A model generated the notes under the pieces. It saw only the letters and a list, made by a program, of their open reading frames with translations. It did no database searches and had not been told where the DNA came from. From positions 1-35,894 of the IMG/VR virus record IMGVR_UViG_3300022902_000042: a DNA stretch of 35,894 nucleotides, one strand, 5' to 3'. Position numbers and translations under genes: made by a program. Below are positions 8,199 through 16,978 of this stretch, in pieces. The stretch is from a virus. Each line of letters begins with the position of its first letter. Position 1 is the first letter of the stretch.

Positions 8199-11100
8199 TT
8201 GTCGGAAAACCCTTCTAGAAAATTTAAGTTCATATCTCCGGGGGTCTTTATCGATGAGATAGACAACTCCCAATTACCCGCGGGTCCTGCTGATATAGGA
8301 CCATTAGTGATTGGTCGTGCCCAACGGGGGCCAGCCATGACGCCGGTAACAGTTACTTCATTCTCCGATTTCGTAGAAACATTCGGTGAACCTCTTCCCG
8401 GTGGCGAAGGCGGCGACGTTTGGAGAGATGGTAATAAAACCGCTCCAACCTATGGCGGCTATGCTGCTCAGGCGTGGTTAAAAAATAACCCAACTCTGAC
8501 CTATGTTCGCCTTCTTGGCGAAGAGCATCCTGCAAAGACGACAGATGCTGGTGAAGCTGGCTGGAAAGTTGGAAGCATGACTTCCGGCGACTTGACAGAT
8601 TCTTCTAAGGGCGGCGCTTGGGGACTCTATGTCTGGCCTTCTGCTTCTTTAGCCGCTGACGGCGGACCTGCTACAACCGGCTCTTTGGCAGCCGTTATGT
8701 ATCTCAAAAATTCTGGTGGTCGTGTATTCATTTCCGGCACAACCTGGGATGGTGTCTCCAACGGAAACACTACTGGCAGCGCTTGCACATTATTCCAGTC
8801 AAACTCCGACGGTACCTTGACCCTCTCAAGTGTCTTGGACGCCGCTCTCACTTCAGAAGAGAAGTACAGAGTTAGTGTTGATCCAGATCGCTCGGACTTT
8901 ATCCGGAAGGTCTTGAATACAAACCCAACAGTAACAAACAACACAATCACCGCAGCCTCAGGACAGAAGCGCCTCTGGGTCGGTGAGACCTTTGAACGTT
9001 CCCTGACGATCACCGGATCTACTTCGGTCGGCGTTCTTGGGACTGATGGCTCCACCGCCGGTAACAAGCTCGGCAACACATATTGGGCTACAATCCTTCC
9101 GATGCGCAACCAGGCCGATACAGCCGATGTGCAGAACGATATGCGGATAGCTAGCCAGAAAGCAACCACAGGTTGGTATTTCTCGCAAGATCTTAGCACT
9201 CTGGCTTCTTCCTATGACCCTGCCCAAATGCAGAAACTGTTTCGTTTTGAAGCGCTTTCTTCTGGGGAGTCAATACAAAGAGACATCAAAATCTCTCTTA
9301 CCAAGATCAAGGCACCCGCGGGTGCTCATGAGAAATATGGTACATTTTCGGTAGTAGTAAGAAAGATCTATGATACAGATAACTCTCCAGTAGTGGTCGA
9401 GCGCTGGGATGGCTTAAGCCTAAACCCAGCATCGCCAAACTACATTGCTGTACAGATTGGTGATAAGTATGAAAAATACGACTCAACCACAAAATCAAAT
9501 CGGGAATATGGCGAATATCCTAACACATCTAAGTACATTCGTGTAATAATGGACGAGAACGTTAGCCGTGCGACCACAAACGCAGCGAACCTACCCTTCG
9601 GTGTTTATGGTCCCCTTAAGTATCGCGATTGGTCATGGACAAGTGGTTCCGGCGGATTTAGTTCCATCGGCACTTACGCCAGTGCCAGCCATGGCACCCA
9701 TCAGACGATGGCCGACGGTGGCAGCGAAACAAGCTTTGCTGTCTGCGGCGGATATCCGGCTGGGGTCTACGGCGATAACGGCGAGTGCATCGCGATATCG
9801 TCCGGCACCGCATTGACGTCAGAACTCAGGTTGAGTGCGATTCATGCCTCTATCCCTCTTCGTCAAACAGATGTTTGGGGCAGCCCCAAGAATCCTAAAA
9901 ACGTATACTGGGGAGCTTGGACTCACAGAAGTGACACGAATACGGCATTGAACGAGTCGTTGCCTGATATGCTCCGTGTGCGTTGTGCTAATCTTAACCC
10001 AACAAATCCTGCGGCTTCGCACGATTTGGCGTTGCCTCTGGCAAGTGGCACTCTCGGCGGCACTGACCCACTGCAAATCGCATGGGCGTTCAGTCTTGAC
10101 AATGTGTCTGGAACGTTTGACACGGCAAACAACAATGTTGTCGTTGATGGCTCGGGCGTATATAACGCTCAATTCCGAACTGCCGGACTGAGCTTGACTG
10201 CTCAGTCTCAGTCTTCTAATGGAATATCCTACCGAAACATCCTTGATGCAGGGTATGATCGGTTCACCACGATGCTGCATGGCGGCTTTGACGGCTTTGA
10301 CGTCACAGAACGTGACCCACTCAGAAATAGTGCCATCTCGGCAACTGCCACAGAGAAGACAAGTTACGCTCTAGCTTCTCTTAAGCGTGCCATCAACATT
10401 ATTTCGGACTCTGATCAGGTACAATTCAATCTCGCAACAATCCCAGGTGTAACAAACACCCAGGTGACACAGCATCTATTAGATATTGTGGAAGATAGAG
10501 GAGACGCTCTGGCAATCCTGGATATTGAGAATGTATATGATGCGGATACTGAAAGCGCTGCTGCAGCAGATAGCAGAAATGCGTATACCATAAAGCAGGC
10601 AGTAAATGCGCTCAAAGATAGAAATATTGATAGTAGCTACGCCGCAACTTATGCCCCATGGGTACGTATACAGGATACAACAACCGGCAGAACCTTGTGG
10701 TCACCACCTTCGGTTGCTGCTTTAGGTGCGCTATCTACGACTGACAGAAGCGCTGCACCGTGGTATGCTCCTGCTGGATTTGCACGTGGCGGACTTAGTG
10801 AGGGCGCTGGCGGGATTCCGGTACTAGACGTATCACGCAGGCTTAGTTCTGATGATCGCGATCTTCTATATGAGTCTAACATCAATCCGATTGCCAAGTT
10901 CCCAGCCGAGGGCATTGTGATCTTCGGTCAGAAGACCTTGCAGCAAACACGCTCGGCGCTTGATCGGATCAACGTTCGCAGGCTCATGGTGTACTTGAAG
11001 CGAGAGATTTCCTTCATCGCCTCACGACTACTCTTCGCACCCAACACAAGAGATACTTGGACCAGATTTATTGGACAAGCAACTCCGGTGCTGGACACAG

Positions 11101-11279
11101 TAAGAGCACAGTTTGGTATTGAGGATTTCCGCTTGATTCTGGATGAGACAACAACTACTCCTGACTTGATTGACCGGAACATTGTCTATGCAAAGCTTCT
11201 TGTCAAACCAACCCGTTCAGCAGAGTTCTTCGCTATTGACTTTGTCATTACAAATAGCGGCGCATCTTTTGAGGACTAG
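8199..11279 (+). CDS. Contractile tail sheath protein (gp18-like)
   Basis: 1026 aa. The start is TTG 8199 with AGGAGA 9 bases upstream; no ATG or GTG fits. The N-terminus FISPGVFIDEIDNSQLPAG, followed by GPLVIGRAQRGPAMTPVTV, is the sheath signature. The C-terminal third has the conserved sheath fold: YAATYAPWVRIQDTTTGRTL, SPPSVAALGAL, APWYAPAGFARGGL, NPIAKFPAEGIVIFGQKTL, RINVRRLMVYLKREI and a beta-handshake end. T4 gp18 has 659 aa; the extra 370 or so residues lie between about 110 and 640, in Ser/Thr/Gly-rich surface-type sequence with few conserved motifs. Sheath subunits polymerise around the tube and contract on infection. Identity is secure. Confidence 0.93.
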   Translation: MSENPSRKFKFISPGVFIDEIDNSQLPAGPADIGPLVIGRAQRGPAMTPVTVTSFSDFVETFGEPLPGGEGGDVWRDGNKTAPTYGGYAAQAWLKNNPTLTYVRLLGEEHPAKTTDAGEAGWKVGSMTSGDLTDSSKGGAWGLYVWPSASLAADGGPATTGSLAAVMYLKNSGGRVFISGTTWDGVSNGNTTGSACTLFQSNSDGTLTLSSVLDAALTSEEKYRVSVDPDRSDFIRKVLNTNPTVTNNTITAASGQKRLWVGETFERSLTITGSTSVGVLGTDGSTAGNKLGNTYWATILPMRNQADTADVQNDMRIASQKATTGWYFSQDLSTLASSYDPAQMQKLFRFEALSSGESIQRDIKISLTKIKAPAGAHEKYGTFSVVVRKIYDTDNSPVVVERWDGLSLNPASPNYIAVQIGDKYEKYDSTTKSNREYGEYPNTSKYIRVIMDENVSRATTNAANLPFGVYGPLKYRDWSWTSGSGGFSSIGTYASASHGTHQTMADGGSETSFAVCGGYPAGVYGDNGECIAISSGTALTSELRLSAIHASIPLRQTDVWGSPKNPKNVYWGAWTHRSDTNTALNESLPDMLRVRCANLNPTNPAASHDLALPLASGTLGGTDPLQIAWAFSLDNVSGTFDTANNNVVVDGSGVYNAQFRTAGLSLTAQSQSSNGISYRNILDAGYDRFTTMLHGGFDGFDVTERDPLRNSAISATATEKTSYALASLKRAINIISDSDQVQFNLATIPGVTNTQVTQHLLDIVEDRGDALAILDIENVYDADTESAAAADSRNAYTIKQAVNALKDRNIDSSYAATYAPWVRIQDTTTGRTLWSPPSVAALGALSTTDRSAAPWYAPAGFARGGLSEGAGGIPVLDVSRRLSSDDRDLLYESNINPIAKFPAEGIVIFGQKTLQQTRSALDRINVRRLMVYLKREISFIASRLLFAPNTRDTWTRFIGQATPVLDTVRAQFGIEDFRLILDETTTTPDLIDRNIVYAKLLVKPTRSAEFFAIDFVITNSGASFED

Positions 11280-11295
11280 GAACCAGTTCCGTAGA

Positions 11296-11304
11296 CTATA
11301 TAAT
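11296..11304 (+). promoter_or_regulatory. Putative late promoter element, site 4
   Basis: CTATATAAT lies in the 46-base gap between sheath and tube, 21 bases before the tube ATG. It matches the shared motif and would give the tube gene its own start with a very short leader. Confidence 0.45.
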
Positions 11305-11325
11305 GAAACGAGGAGAACATAACTA

Positions 11326-11868
11326 ATGGCTGCAGAACTTTTCTGGTCTAATGTCAACGCCGATCCAAAGAGACAGTATCGTTTTACCCTAAATATTGGT
11401 AATATACCTGTTTGGACAGTGAAGACAGCGACAAAACCAAAGTCAAATATTAATGTTGAAGAGCATTCATTTATTAACCACACTTTCAAGTATCCTGGCC
11501 GAGTTAGCTGGGACAACATCACGGTGACTCTCGTAGATCCCGTAGATCCAGACTTAGCAATGACTTTCCTTGAGGCGCTTAGGCGGTCGGGATACCAATA
11601 TCCCACTGACTCTAACGTCCGCGGAAGCATCAGCAAGGCGAAGTCGGTAAGAGAGGGACTCGGGAGCATTGTTCTACGTCAGATTGACGCCGAAGGTCGC
11701 CCTGTAGAAGAGTGGTTCCTTAAGAACCCCTGGGTTGTTAGCGTTGATTACGGCGGCACCCTTGATTACAGTTCTGATGCAATGAACGAAATCACAGTAG
11801 AAATTGCTTATGACTGGGCGGAACTCAAACAGGGACTCCAGGCATCTGGCGGACCAGTAAAGTCATAG
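11326..11868 (+). CDS. Tail tube protein (gp19-like)
   Basis: 180 aa, close to T4 gp19 (163). An ACGAGGAGA ribosome-binding site precedes the ATG. The protein shows the tube fold pattern: RQYRFTLNIGNIPVWTVKTA, FKYPGRVSWDNITVTLVDPV with a helix (AMTFLEALRRSGY), then WFLKNPWVVSVDYGGTLDY and NEITVEIAYDWAEL. Hexameric rings of this protein build the inner tube. A long perfect hairpin terminator follows 46 bases after the stop, so tube mRNA can be made as a short, abundant unit. Confidence 0.88.
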   Translation: MAAELFWSNVNADPKRQYRFTLNIGNIPVWTVKTATKPKSNINVEEHSFINHTFKYPGRVSWDNITVTLVDPVDPDLAMTFLEALRRSGYQYPTDSNVRGSISKAKSVREGLGSIVLRQIDAEGRPVEEWFLKNPWVVSVDYGGTLDYSSDAMNEITVEIAYDWAELKQGLQASGGPVKS

Positions 11869-11913
11869 CCCCGACCGAGCCCATCTGGGCGAAAGAAAGT
11901 GAATATTTTATAC

Positions 11914-11970
11914 AACTAAGCGTATCCATGTTATAAAGATAATATGACATGGATACGCTTAGTTTTTTTT
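11914..11970 (+). terminator. Strong terminator, 18-bp perfect stem
   Basis: The arms 11914-11931 and 11947-11964 (AACTAAGCGTATCCATGT and its exact complement) enclose a 15-base AT-rich loop and are followed by a T8 tract. The stem is unusually long and perfect for a phage terminator. The ribosome-binding site of the next gene (GGAGG, 11971-11975) comes right after the T tract. Confidence 0.9.
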
Positions 11971-11984
11971 GGAGGTTATAAAAG

Positions 11985-12848
11985 ATGAATAGAAATAATG
12001 GACGAGCAGGGATTCCTGAGGATTTTCTGGAAGATTCCAGCCCACCCACACCCCATACACAAGGCACAGACTCAACAGCATTCTCCTGGACCACACCGAC
12101 CGAGTTTGTGGACCTGCCATCAGGGGGAGCTTTTTACGGTCCGGGCCACCCGCTACATGGGCAGCACACCGTTGAAATCAATTATATGACGGCGAAAGAG
12201 GAAGATATTCTTACCTCAAAAGCCCTGATTAAGCAAGGCGTAGTTATTGACAGGCTGCTGCAGAGTGTTCTAGCAGATAGATCTATCAACGTTAACAGCT
12301 TACTGGTTGGTGACAAAAATGCTCTCTTGGTAGCTACCCGAATCACTGGATATGGCGCAGAATACCTTACAACGGTTACTTGCCCTTCCTGCGCTGCCGC
12401 ATCGGATTATGAGTTTGATCTGTCCGAAGGGATAAACAATGATTTCGCTGCGATGGCAGAAGAGCACAGCGTGACCTTTTCAGAGGAGGGAACGTTTACC
12501 GTTGATCTACCCCTGACTAAAGCGACAGTAGAATGCAGGATGCTCACTGGGGCAGACGAGGCAAAGATAACGAGAGAAGCAGAGAGAAAGGTCCGTCGTA
12601 AGCTAGAAGAATCAAACCTTACGGATCAATTCCGAGCGTTCATTGTGTCTGTCAACGGCGACAACTCCCCCTTCATCATTGCTTCCTTTGTTCAGGCTAT
12701 GCCGGCAAGAGATTCAAGACTCTTGAGGAAGGTATATTCCGATGTTGTTCCGGGCATTGATATGACACAAAATTATGAGTGTGGTTCCTGTGGCCATTCT
12801 GCGGATATGGAGGTTCCGCTCACGGCGGACTTTTTTTGGCCTAGATGA
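11985..12848 (+). CDS. Zinc-ribbon baseplate/tail assembly protein (gp26/51 type)
   Basis: 287 aa. A GGAGG ribosome-binding site lies 9 bases before the ATG. Family pattern: FVDLPSGGAFYGPGHPL, then NYMTAKEEDILTSKALIKQG and LLVGDKNALLVATRITGYG (residues 41-125). This matches the T4 baseplate assembly family (gp26/gp51), proteins needed to build the hub but not clearly part of the final virion. Two zinc knuckles, CPSC (133-136) and CGSC (266-269), bracket the C-terminal half. The reading frame ends just after a T7 run at 12831-12837, where a second frame continues (see next entry). It sits between tube and tape measure, the classic place of tail assembly chaperones. Confidence 0.75.
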   Translation: MNRNNGRAGIPEDFLEDSSPPTPHTQGTDSTAFSWTTPTEFVDLPSGGAFYGPGHPLHGQHTVEINYMTAKEEDILTSKALIKQGVVIDRLLQSVLADRSINVNSLLVGDKNALLVATRITGYGAEYLTTVTCPSCAAASDYEFDLSEGINNDFAAMAEEHSVTFSEEGTFTVDLPLTKATVECRMLTGADEAKITREAERKVRRKLEESNLTDQFRAFIVSVNGDNSPFIIASFVQAMPARDSRLLRKVYSDVVPGIDMTQNYECGSCGHSADMEVPLTADFFWPR

Positions 12849-13020
12849 AGAATATAAACTAAGCATTTACGAAGAGTTTTTTGCTCTAAAATATTATGGG
12901 GGGTGGAGTTTCTTTGAAGCCTACAACCTGCCAGTAATGATCCGAAAGTGGTTCTTAAACCGGCTCATCAAGCAGAAGAAGGACGAGAACGACGCTAACA
13001 CTAAGGCTGCTAGCAAATAA
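12838..13020 (+). CDS. Frameshift extension of the tail assembly protein
   Basis: This 60-codon frame (GLDEEYKLSIYEEFFALKYY, then GGWSFFEAYNLPVMIRKWFL) lies +1 relative to the gene above. It has the look of a real protein: aromatic- and charge-patterned helices and a basic tail (NRLIKQKKDENDAN). It has no ATG, GTG or TTG before its conserved core except at 12775-12781, where the frame is only an out-of-frame reading of the zinc ribbon. The T7 run at 12831-12837 is where a +1 or -2 slip would join it to the upstream protein and give a product of 344 or 345 aa. A GGAGG 17 bases upstream could act as stimulator. Other options are an ATT start near 12859 or a sequencing error in the T run. Confidence 0.6.
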   Translation, partial: GLDEEYKLSIYEEFFALKYYGGWSFFEAYNLPVMIRKWFLNRLIKQKKDENDANTKAASK

Positions 13021-13064
13021 TCTCCTTCAGAAATATTGAAGATACAAGAAATACGACCATACAA

Positions 13065-13073
13065 CTACTTAGT
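13065..13073 (+). promoter_or_regulatory. Putative late promoter element, site 5
   Basis: CTACTTAGT lies in the 84-base gap before the next gene, 31 bases from its ATG. It is the most divergent copy of the shared motif. Confidence 0.35.
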
Positions 13074-13104
13074 AGGCAGAGGTTTTGCCTAGCAGGAGAG
13101 CTAT

Positions 13105-13440
13105 ATGAAAAGCGATAATGAACTAGAAGAGATGGTGTTTGACTTGGGATCAGCCCGAAGAGGCGAGATAAATGAGAATATTCTGCATGTTTTTGCAGCC
13201 TGGATATCGTATCTGCTGTCTAAGATGTTCAAGGGACGCCGGATTCCTGTGCGAGTTCGAGGGAACAAAATAGAAGTTGAAAGATTCACAGATGCGCTTG
13301 TCAATGAAAAGCGGTACATGAACTTCATTAAGAAATACGGGCTAGACGACCCAATGACCTACAAGCAGAAAGCAAAGCTTGATGTTGCCATAAAGAGGTT
13401 CGAGCGAGAAGCCGGTATAAACTGGCCAATCCGGAACTGA
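13105..13440 (+). CDS. Conserved protein before the tape measure
   Basis: 111 aa, GCAGGAGAG ribosome-binding site. Mostly helical and basic. Features are ELEEMVFDLGSARRGEINEN at the start, a hydrophobic helix (HVFAAWISYLLSKMF, about 28-42), RIPVRVRGNKIEVERF, and an end of YGLDDPMTYKQKAKLDVAIK then FEREAGINWP. I recall the same pattern in other marine T4-like phages, always of unknown function. It lies between the assembly protein and the tape measure and ends 11 bases before the latter, so a tail or baseplate assembly role is likely. There is no catalytic motif and no signal peptide; the hydrophobic helix is too weak for a confident membrane call. Confidence 0.6.
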   Translation: MKSDNELEEMVFDLGSARRGEINENILHVFAAWISYLLSKMFKGRRIPVRVRGNKIEVERFTDALVNEKRYMNFIKKYGLDDPMTYKQKAKLDVAIKRFEREAGINWPIRN

Positions 13441-13451
13441 GGTAAGGCCCG

Positions 13452-15725
13452 ATGGCTGATGGAAACGATAAGACCGAACAGCAAAAGAAAGCGCTTGAAG
13501 CGCAGAAGCTAGAGTTCGAAGCACAAAAAGAAAAGATCAAGCTTGAGAAGGCGCAGGAAGCCTCGCTAGAGAGGATCATCCGAGCGCAACAGCGCTACAC
13601 AAAAGCCCAGCTTGATGGCGCTGAGTCCACAGCAGCGCTCAAGGAGGCACTAAAAGAAACTCTCATTCAAGAACAGAGCCTTCTCGCGACCCATAAAGAG
13701 CACGTCACCTCCATGAGAGACCGTGCAAAGTCCATTGAAGAGAACACAAAGCTTTTAGAACTTCAGGAAATCGCCCTTGCCGACGCAGCGAAAAGAACCG
13801 AAGAACTAAAGAAGGCAGGCGAGGGCGCTAAAAAGGCACTAAGCGGCATGAACGACGCCGTTGCCACATTCACGGGGCTCAACTTTCCGACTTCTATTGG
13901 CGGAATAGTAAAAGAGCTTGTAGGCTTTGCGAACAGTCTAGACTCTGCCAGAGCAAAGCTTGCCCAGACTACTGGTTTTACTAGCAAGTTTACCGGAGAC
14001 CTTAACCAAGCAGCCAAGGCTGGTTTTCGCTTCGGGATGTCCATGGAGGAGGCACAAGGCGTCCTCGGCGGTGTTAACCAACAGTTTACGCTCTTCGCTA
14101 CTCTTGGTACAAACGCAAGAAGGACGGTGCTTGATACATCCATCACGCTTAGTAAGATGGGGGTCTCGGCTGAAAATAGCGGCAGGGCACTAGATGTTCT
14201 AACTCGCGGCATGGGACTCAGTGCGCTCGGCGCAGACGCAGCGGTTAAGAACTTTGATCAACTAGCTCAATCGGTCGGTATGCCGACTTCACAGATTGTT
14301 TCTGACTTTGTTGAGATGGGTCCAACTCTTTCCAAGTTTGGTCGCGACGGCGCAAGACAATTTGGTAAATTGACAAAAGAGGCTCGCCGTCTTGGGATTA
14401 CGACCAAGCAGGCATTTGATATAACCGAGCAGTTTGAGACATTTGAGGGTGCTGCTAGCGTTGCCGGTAATCTGAACGCTCAACTAGGAACGCAGCTAAA
14501 CTCAATCAAGATGATGAAGGCCAACGACGCCGACCGAATCACGATGATGCGCGAAGAATTCAAACTTCGCGGGTTGAACTTCAAAAGCATGAACCGCTGG
14601 CAGCGCCGAGCAGTCGCCGACATTATGAAGGTTGATGTTAACGTTGCCGAAAAGCTGTTTGGAAGTTCAACCGACTTATCCAAATATCAAGCGGAACAAA
14701 AAACAATGAAGGAACGTGCGGACGCCATGACGACTGCTGTTGATAAGTTTAAGGGAGCCTGGGAACAGACCTTTATCAAGCTCGAGCCGCTCATAACCAA
14801 GTTCCTGGGATGGCTCAGAGGTATTGCGGAGAGCTTGGGTAAGAGCATTGAAAAGGCTGCCGGTATTGGCGCTGCGCTTATGAAGTGGCTGCCACTCGCT
14901 GGTCCAGCGTTTGTGCTATTGGGAGTGCATATATATACTAGCATAATGAGAGCAGTCAGCGCAGTAACAACCCTTGCCGGCGCTTTTAGCAGAGCCTCAG
15001 CATCAGCCGCACAACTGGCAGCAGTATCTAGCACTATTTCCCCCGGCGGCCGTGCCGGAGGGATGGGCTGGAATGCATTCCGGACTGCCAACAAGGGCAA
15101 AGGCATGTCCAGTAGCGCAATGTCGGCGGCGTATAAGGCACAAAAGGTTGGTGGCGCGATCCCCGGCGCATCGCGCATGAGCGGTGGGATGAAGGGCGGC
15201 ATCGCAGCTATGGCAGGCATGGGCTTGGGCATGGCCGGCGACGCAATCGGTGGCGACGCTGGTTCCTATATAAAGGTCGGAGGATCTGCTCTCGGCGGCG
15301 CTGGTACTGGAGCTATGCTGGGATCCATGATATTGCCAGGAATCGGAACAGCCATTGGTGCGGTAGCCGGCGGACTTTATGGTCTATGGAGCGGGATAAA
15401 TCAGATGTCTCCTGCGCCCACTACCCGCCCAAGAATGAATGATTTTATCTCCACAGGTGGCAAGGTACGGGAATTCCGTCCCGACGACGTTGTAGCCGGC
15501 GGAACCAGCCTGACAACGAGCCCTCGCGACCGCAAAAAGGATAATGAGGAGTTGGCAGAGACTTTGGCAAAGCGCCTTGGTGCAGTCATGGCAGAGAACA
15601 GCAAAAGTCAGGCACAACAAGCACCTCAAACAATTAAGCTAATGCTTAATGATAGAGAGCTTGGAGAAGCGATCACCGGCAATAACGGGTTTATTAATCA
15701 GAGATACGGACTGACGTCGGTATAA
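13452..15725 (+). CDS. Tail tape measure protein (gp29-like)
   Basis: 757 aa. GAGGTAAGG precedes the ATG and overlaps the previous stop. Residues 1-120 are a highly charged coiled coil. The middle is a long Ala/Gly/Leu-rich helical region with repeated helical motifs (GMSMEEAQGVLGGVNQQFTL, RALDVLTRGMGLSALGADAA). At about 470-500 there is a hydrophobic segment (ALMKWLPLAGPAFVLLGVHI). Residues 570-660 are glycine-zipper-like (GMGLGMAGDAIGGDAGSY, then AIGAVAGGLYGLWSG), suited to membrane contact during DNA entry. The C-terminus is short and polar. Location after the assembly protein and the overall composition identify a tape measure, which sets tail length. T4 gp29 is 590 aa, so a longer tail is possible. 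Confidence 0.82.
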   Translation: MADGNDKTEQQKKALEAQKLEFEAQKEKIKLEKAQEASLERIIRAQQRYTKAQLDGAESTAALKEALKETLIQEQSLLATHKEHVTSMRDRAKSIEENTKLLELQEIALADAAKRTEELKKAGEGAKKALSGMNDAVATFTGLNFPTSIGGIVKELVGFANSLDSARAKLAQTTGFTSKFTGDLNQAAKAGFRFGMSMEEAQGVLGGVNQQFTLFATLGTNARRTVLDTSITLSKMGVSAENSGRALDVLTRGMGLSALGADAAVKNFDQLAQSVGMPTSQIVSDFVEMGPTLSKFGRDGARQFGKLTKEARRLGITTKQAFDITEQFETFEGAASVAGNLNAQLGTQLNSIKMMKANDADRITMMREEFKLRGLNFKSMNRWQRRAVADIMKVDVNVAEKLFGSSTDLSKYQAEQKTMKERADAMTTAVDKFKGAWEQTFIKLEPLITKFLGWLRGIAESLGKSIEKAAGIGAALMKWLPLAGPAFVLLGVHIYTSIMRAVSAVTTLAGAFSRASASAAQLAAVSSTISPGGRAGGMGWNAFRTANKGKGMSSSAMSAAYKAQKVGGAIPGASRMSGGMKGGIAAMAGMGLGMAGDAIGGDAGSYIKVGGSALGGAGTGAMLGSMILPGIGTAIGAVAGGLYGLWSGINQMSPAPTTRPRMNDFISTGGKVREFRPDDVVAGGTSLTTSPRDRKKDNEELAETLAKRLGAVMAENSKSQAQQAPQTIKLMLNDRELGEAITGNNGFINQRYGLTSV

Positions 15726-15740
15726 CGAGGAAATATTTAA

Positions 15741-16613
15741 GTGACTAGCGATAGCAGAAAACCAGTCAAGAGAAGAACAATGCAGGCATATAAGGTCAAA
15801 GACGGCCCGATGACAAAGCCTGCGAAAAGTTATAGAACTCCGCAAAGGGGCGACGCTTTCGCCGGCAGGATACAACAAACCGAAGTTGGGGTGACAAACC
15901 TTACCAATGCCGGACTGGTCTTATATATTGAACATGTTCCTACGGAATACATTGTAGAGTTTCCGGCATTTCTAGACGGATTTTCAGATGCATACAACTC
16001 AGAATGGATCGGGGAGCAGGTTTATGGCAGAATGGACCCAATCGCAACGTATGCCCATACCCGCCGAGCATTGTCTTTGGCGTGGATAGTGCCGGCTGCT
16101 AGCGAGGACGAAGCAAGAGCCAACATGGCCAAGATTAACGGGATTGTATCGTTCCTCTATCCGCTGTACGACAACCAGGGTGGAAAAAATGAAGGAGCGA
16201 TAATGAATATGGGTCCTCTGTGGAGGGTGAAGTTCGGCAGCCTAGTCCAGGATGCCGCCACCGGCGGTCCACTTTTAGGATATGTTAACGGCATAACCGT
16301 AGATCCAATGCTAGAGGCAGGGATGTTCACCACCCCCGGCACCGGTGGAATGGAATACCTGCCAAAGACTATCCGGCTCAATGTGGAACTCACAGTACTT
16401 CATGAGCATAGCATGGGCTGGAGCAAGCAGGGCGAAGTATATGTGTTCCGTGGTGGACAGCGGGGATTTCCCTATGCCTCCAGCGAGAATCTTGCTACCG
16501 GTCCAGGTCTCGCGGAACAGATCACGAACAGCCAAGCCAGAAACAGAGAAAACTTTGACCCCAATAGCCCCGCCTACGCGAACATGACCACGATAATGGG
16601 TACCAACGAGTAA
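15741..16613 (+). CDS. Baseplate-tube junction protein (gp48/54 region)
   Basis: 290 aa from GTG 15741, with GAGGAAA 8 bases upstream. ATG 15780 is an alternative that loses 13 residues. The core has YIVEFPAFLDGFSDAYNSEW, YGRMDPIATYAHTRRALSLA, NGIVSFLYPLYDNQGG, GPLWRVKFGSLV and GYVNGITVDPMLEAGMF. The C-terminal 50 residues are polar and Asn/Ser-rich. The order of strands (membrane-independent, tube-like beta core with a helix after the RMDPI motif) and the place just after the tape measure fit the tube-initiating baseplate proteins gp48/gp54 of T4. This is by analogy; sequence identity with T4 is not evident to me. Confidence 0.5.
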   Translation: MTSDSRKPVKRRTMQAYKVKDGPMTKPAKSYRTPQRGDAFAGRIQQTEVGVTNLTNAGLVLYIEHVPTEYIVEFPAFLDGFSDAYNSEWIGEQVYGRMDPIATYAHTRRALSLAWIVPAASEDEARANMAKINGIVSFLYPLYDNQGGKNEGAIMNMGPLWRVKFGSLVQDAATGGPLLGYVNGITVDPMLEAGMFTTPGTGGMEYLPKTIRLNVELTVLHEHSMGWSKQGEVYVFRGGQRGFPYASSENLATGPGLAEQITNSQARNRENFDPNSPAYANMTTIMGTNE

Positions 16614-16630
16614 TAGAAAGGATAATATAA

Positions 16631-16975
16631 ATGGCATATTCAAGATATTCTGGCAGAGAGACATTTGTCAACGAAGACGAGGGCTACCAGAAGGAGTTCC
16701 TAAGCCAAAGGGACCTAAAAAAGATAATTCAATTTAAGACAGCAAAGATAGGATATCCGTCAAACGAAGAGATTGCTTCCCTGACCGTGGGAACAAAGAC
16801 CTGGGGAGCTACTGATAAACTTTATAACCTAGCTAACGACGCATATGGCTCACCTGAACTATGGTGGATCATAGCCTGGTTTAACAAGAAACCCACCGCC
16901 GCCCACTTCAAGGTAGGAGACACGGTGTATATTCCACAGCCGGTCCAGCGCTTGCTAGAATACTTCGAGGGATAG
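16631..16975 (+). CDS. Baseplate wedge protein with LysM-like fold (gp53-like)
   Basis: 114 aa. An AAAGGA ribosome-binding site lies upstream of the ATG. After a short N-terminal arm the pattern IGYPSNEEIASLTVGTKTWG, DKLYNLANDAYGSPELWWII, AWFNKKPTAAHFKVGDTVYI, PQP is clear. This is the LysM-like domain seen in phage wedge proteins related to T4 gp53, which is used here for protein contacts rather than peptidoglycan binding. T4 gp53 is 196 aa; this one is little more than the domain. It is followed after 3 bases by the large baseplate gene. Confidence 0.75.
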   Translation: MAYSRYSGRETFVNEDEGYQKEFLSQRDLKKIIQFKTAKIGYPSNEEIASLTVGTKTWGATDKLYNLANDAYGSPELWWIIAWFNKKPTAAHFKVGDTVYIPQPVQRLLEYFEG

Positions 16976-16978
16976 AGG

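Noticed and set aside
11931-11946. TATAAAGATAATAT as a T4-like late promoter or -10
   Set aside because: It is the loop of the perfect terminator hairpin; the AT-rich match is better explained that way.
12775-12837. ATG 12775 as normal start of the small frame downstream of the zinc-ribbon gene
   Set aside because: Its first 21 codons only re-read the zinc ribbon coding sequence in another frame, and there is no ribosome-binding site close to it.
14687-15232. 181-codon minus-strand frame opposite the tape measure
   Set aside because: Ala/Pro-rich shadow of the Gly/Ala-rich tape measure region.
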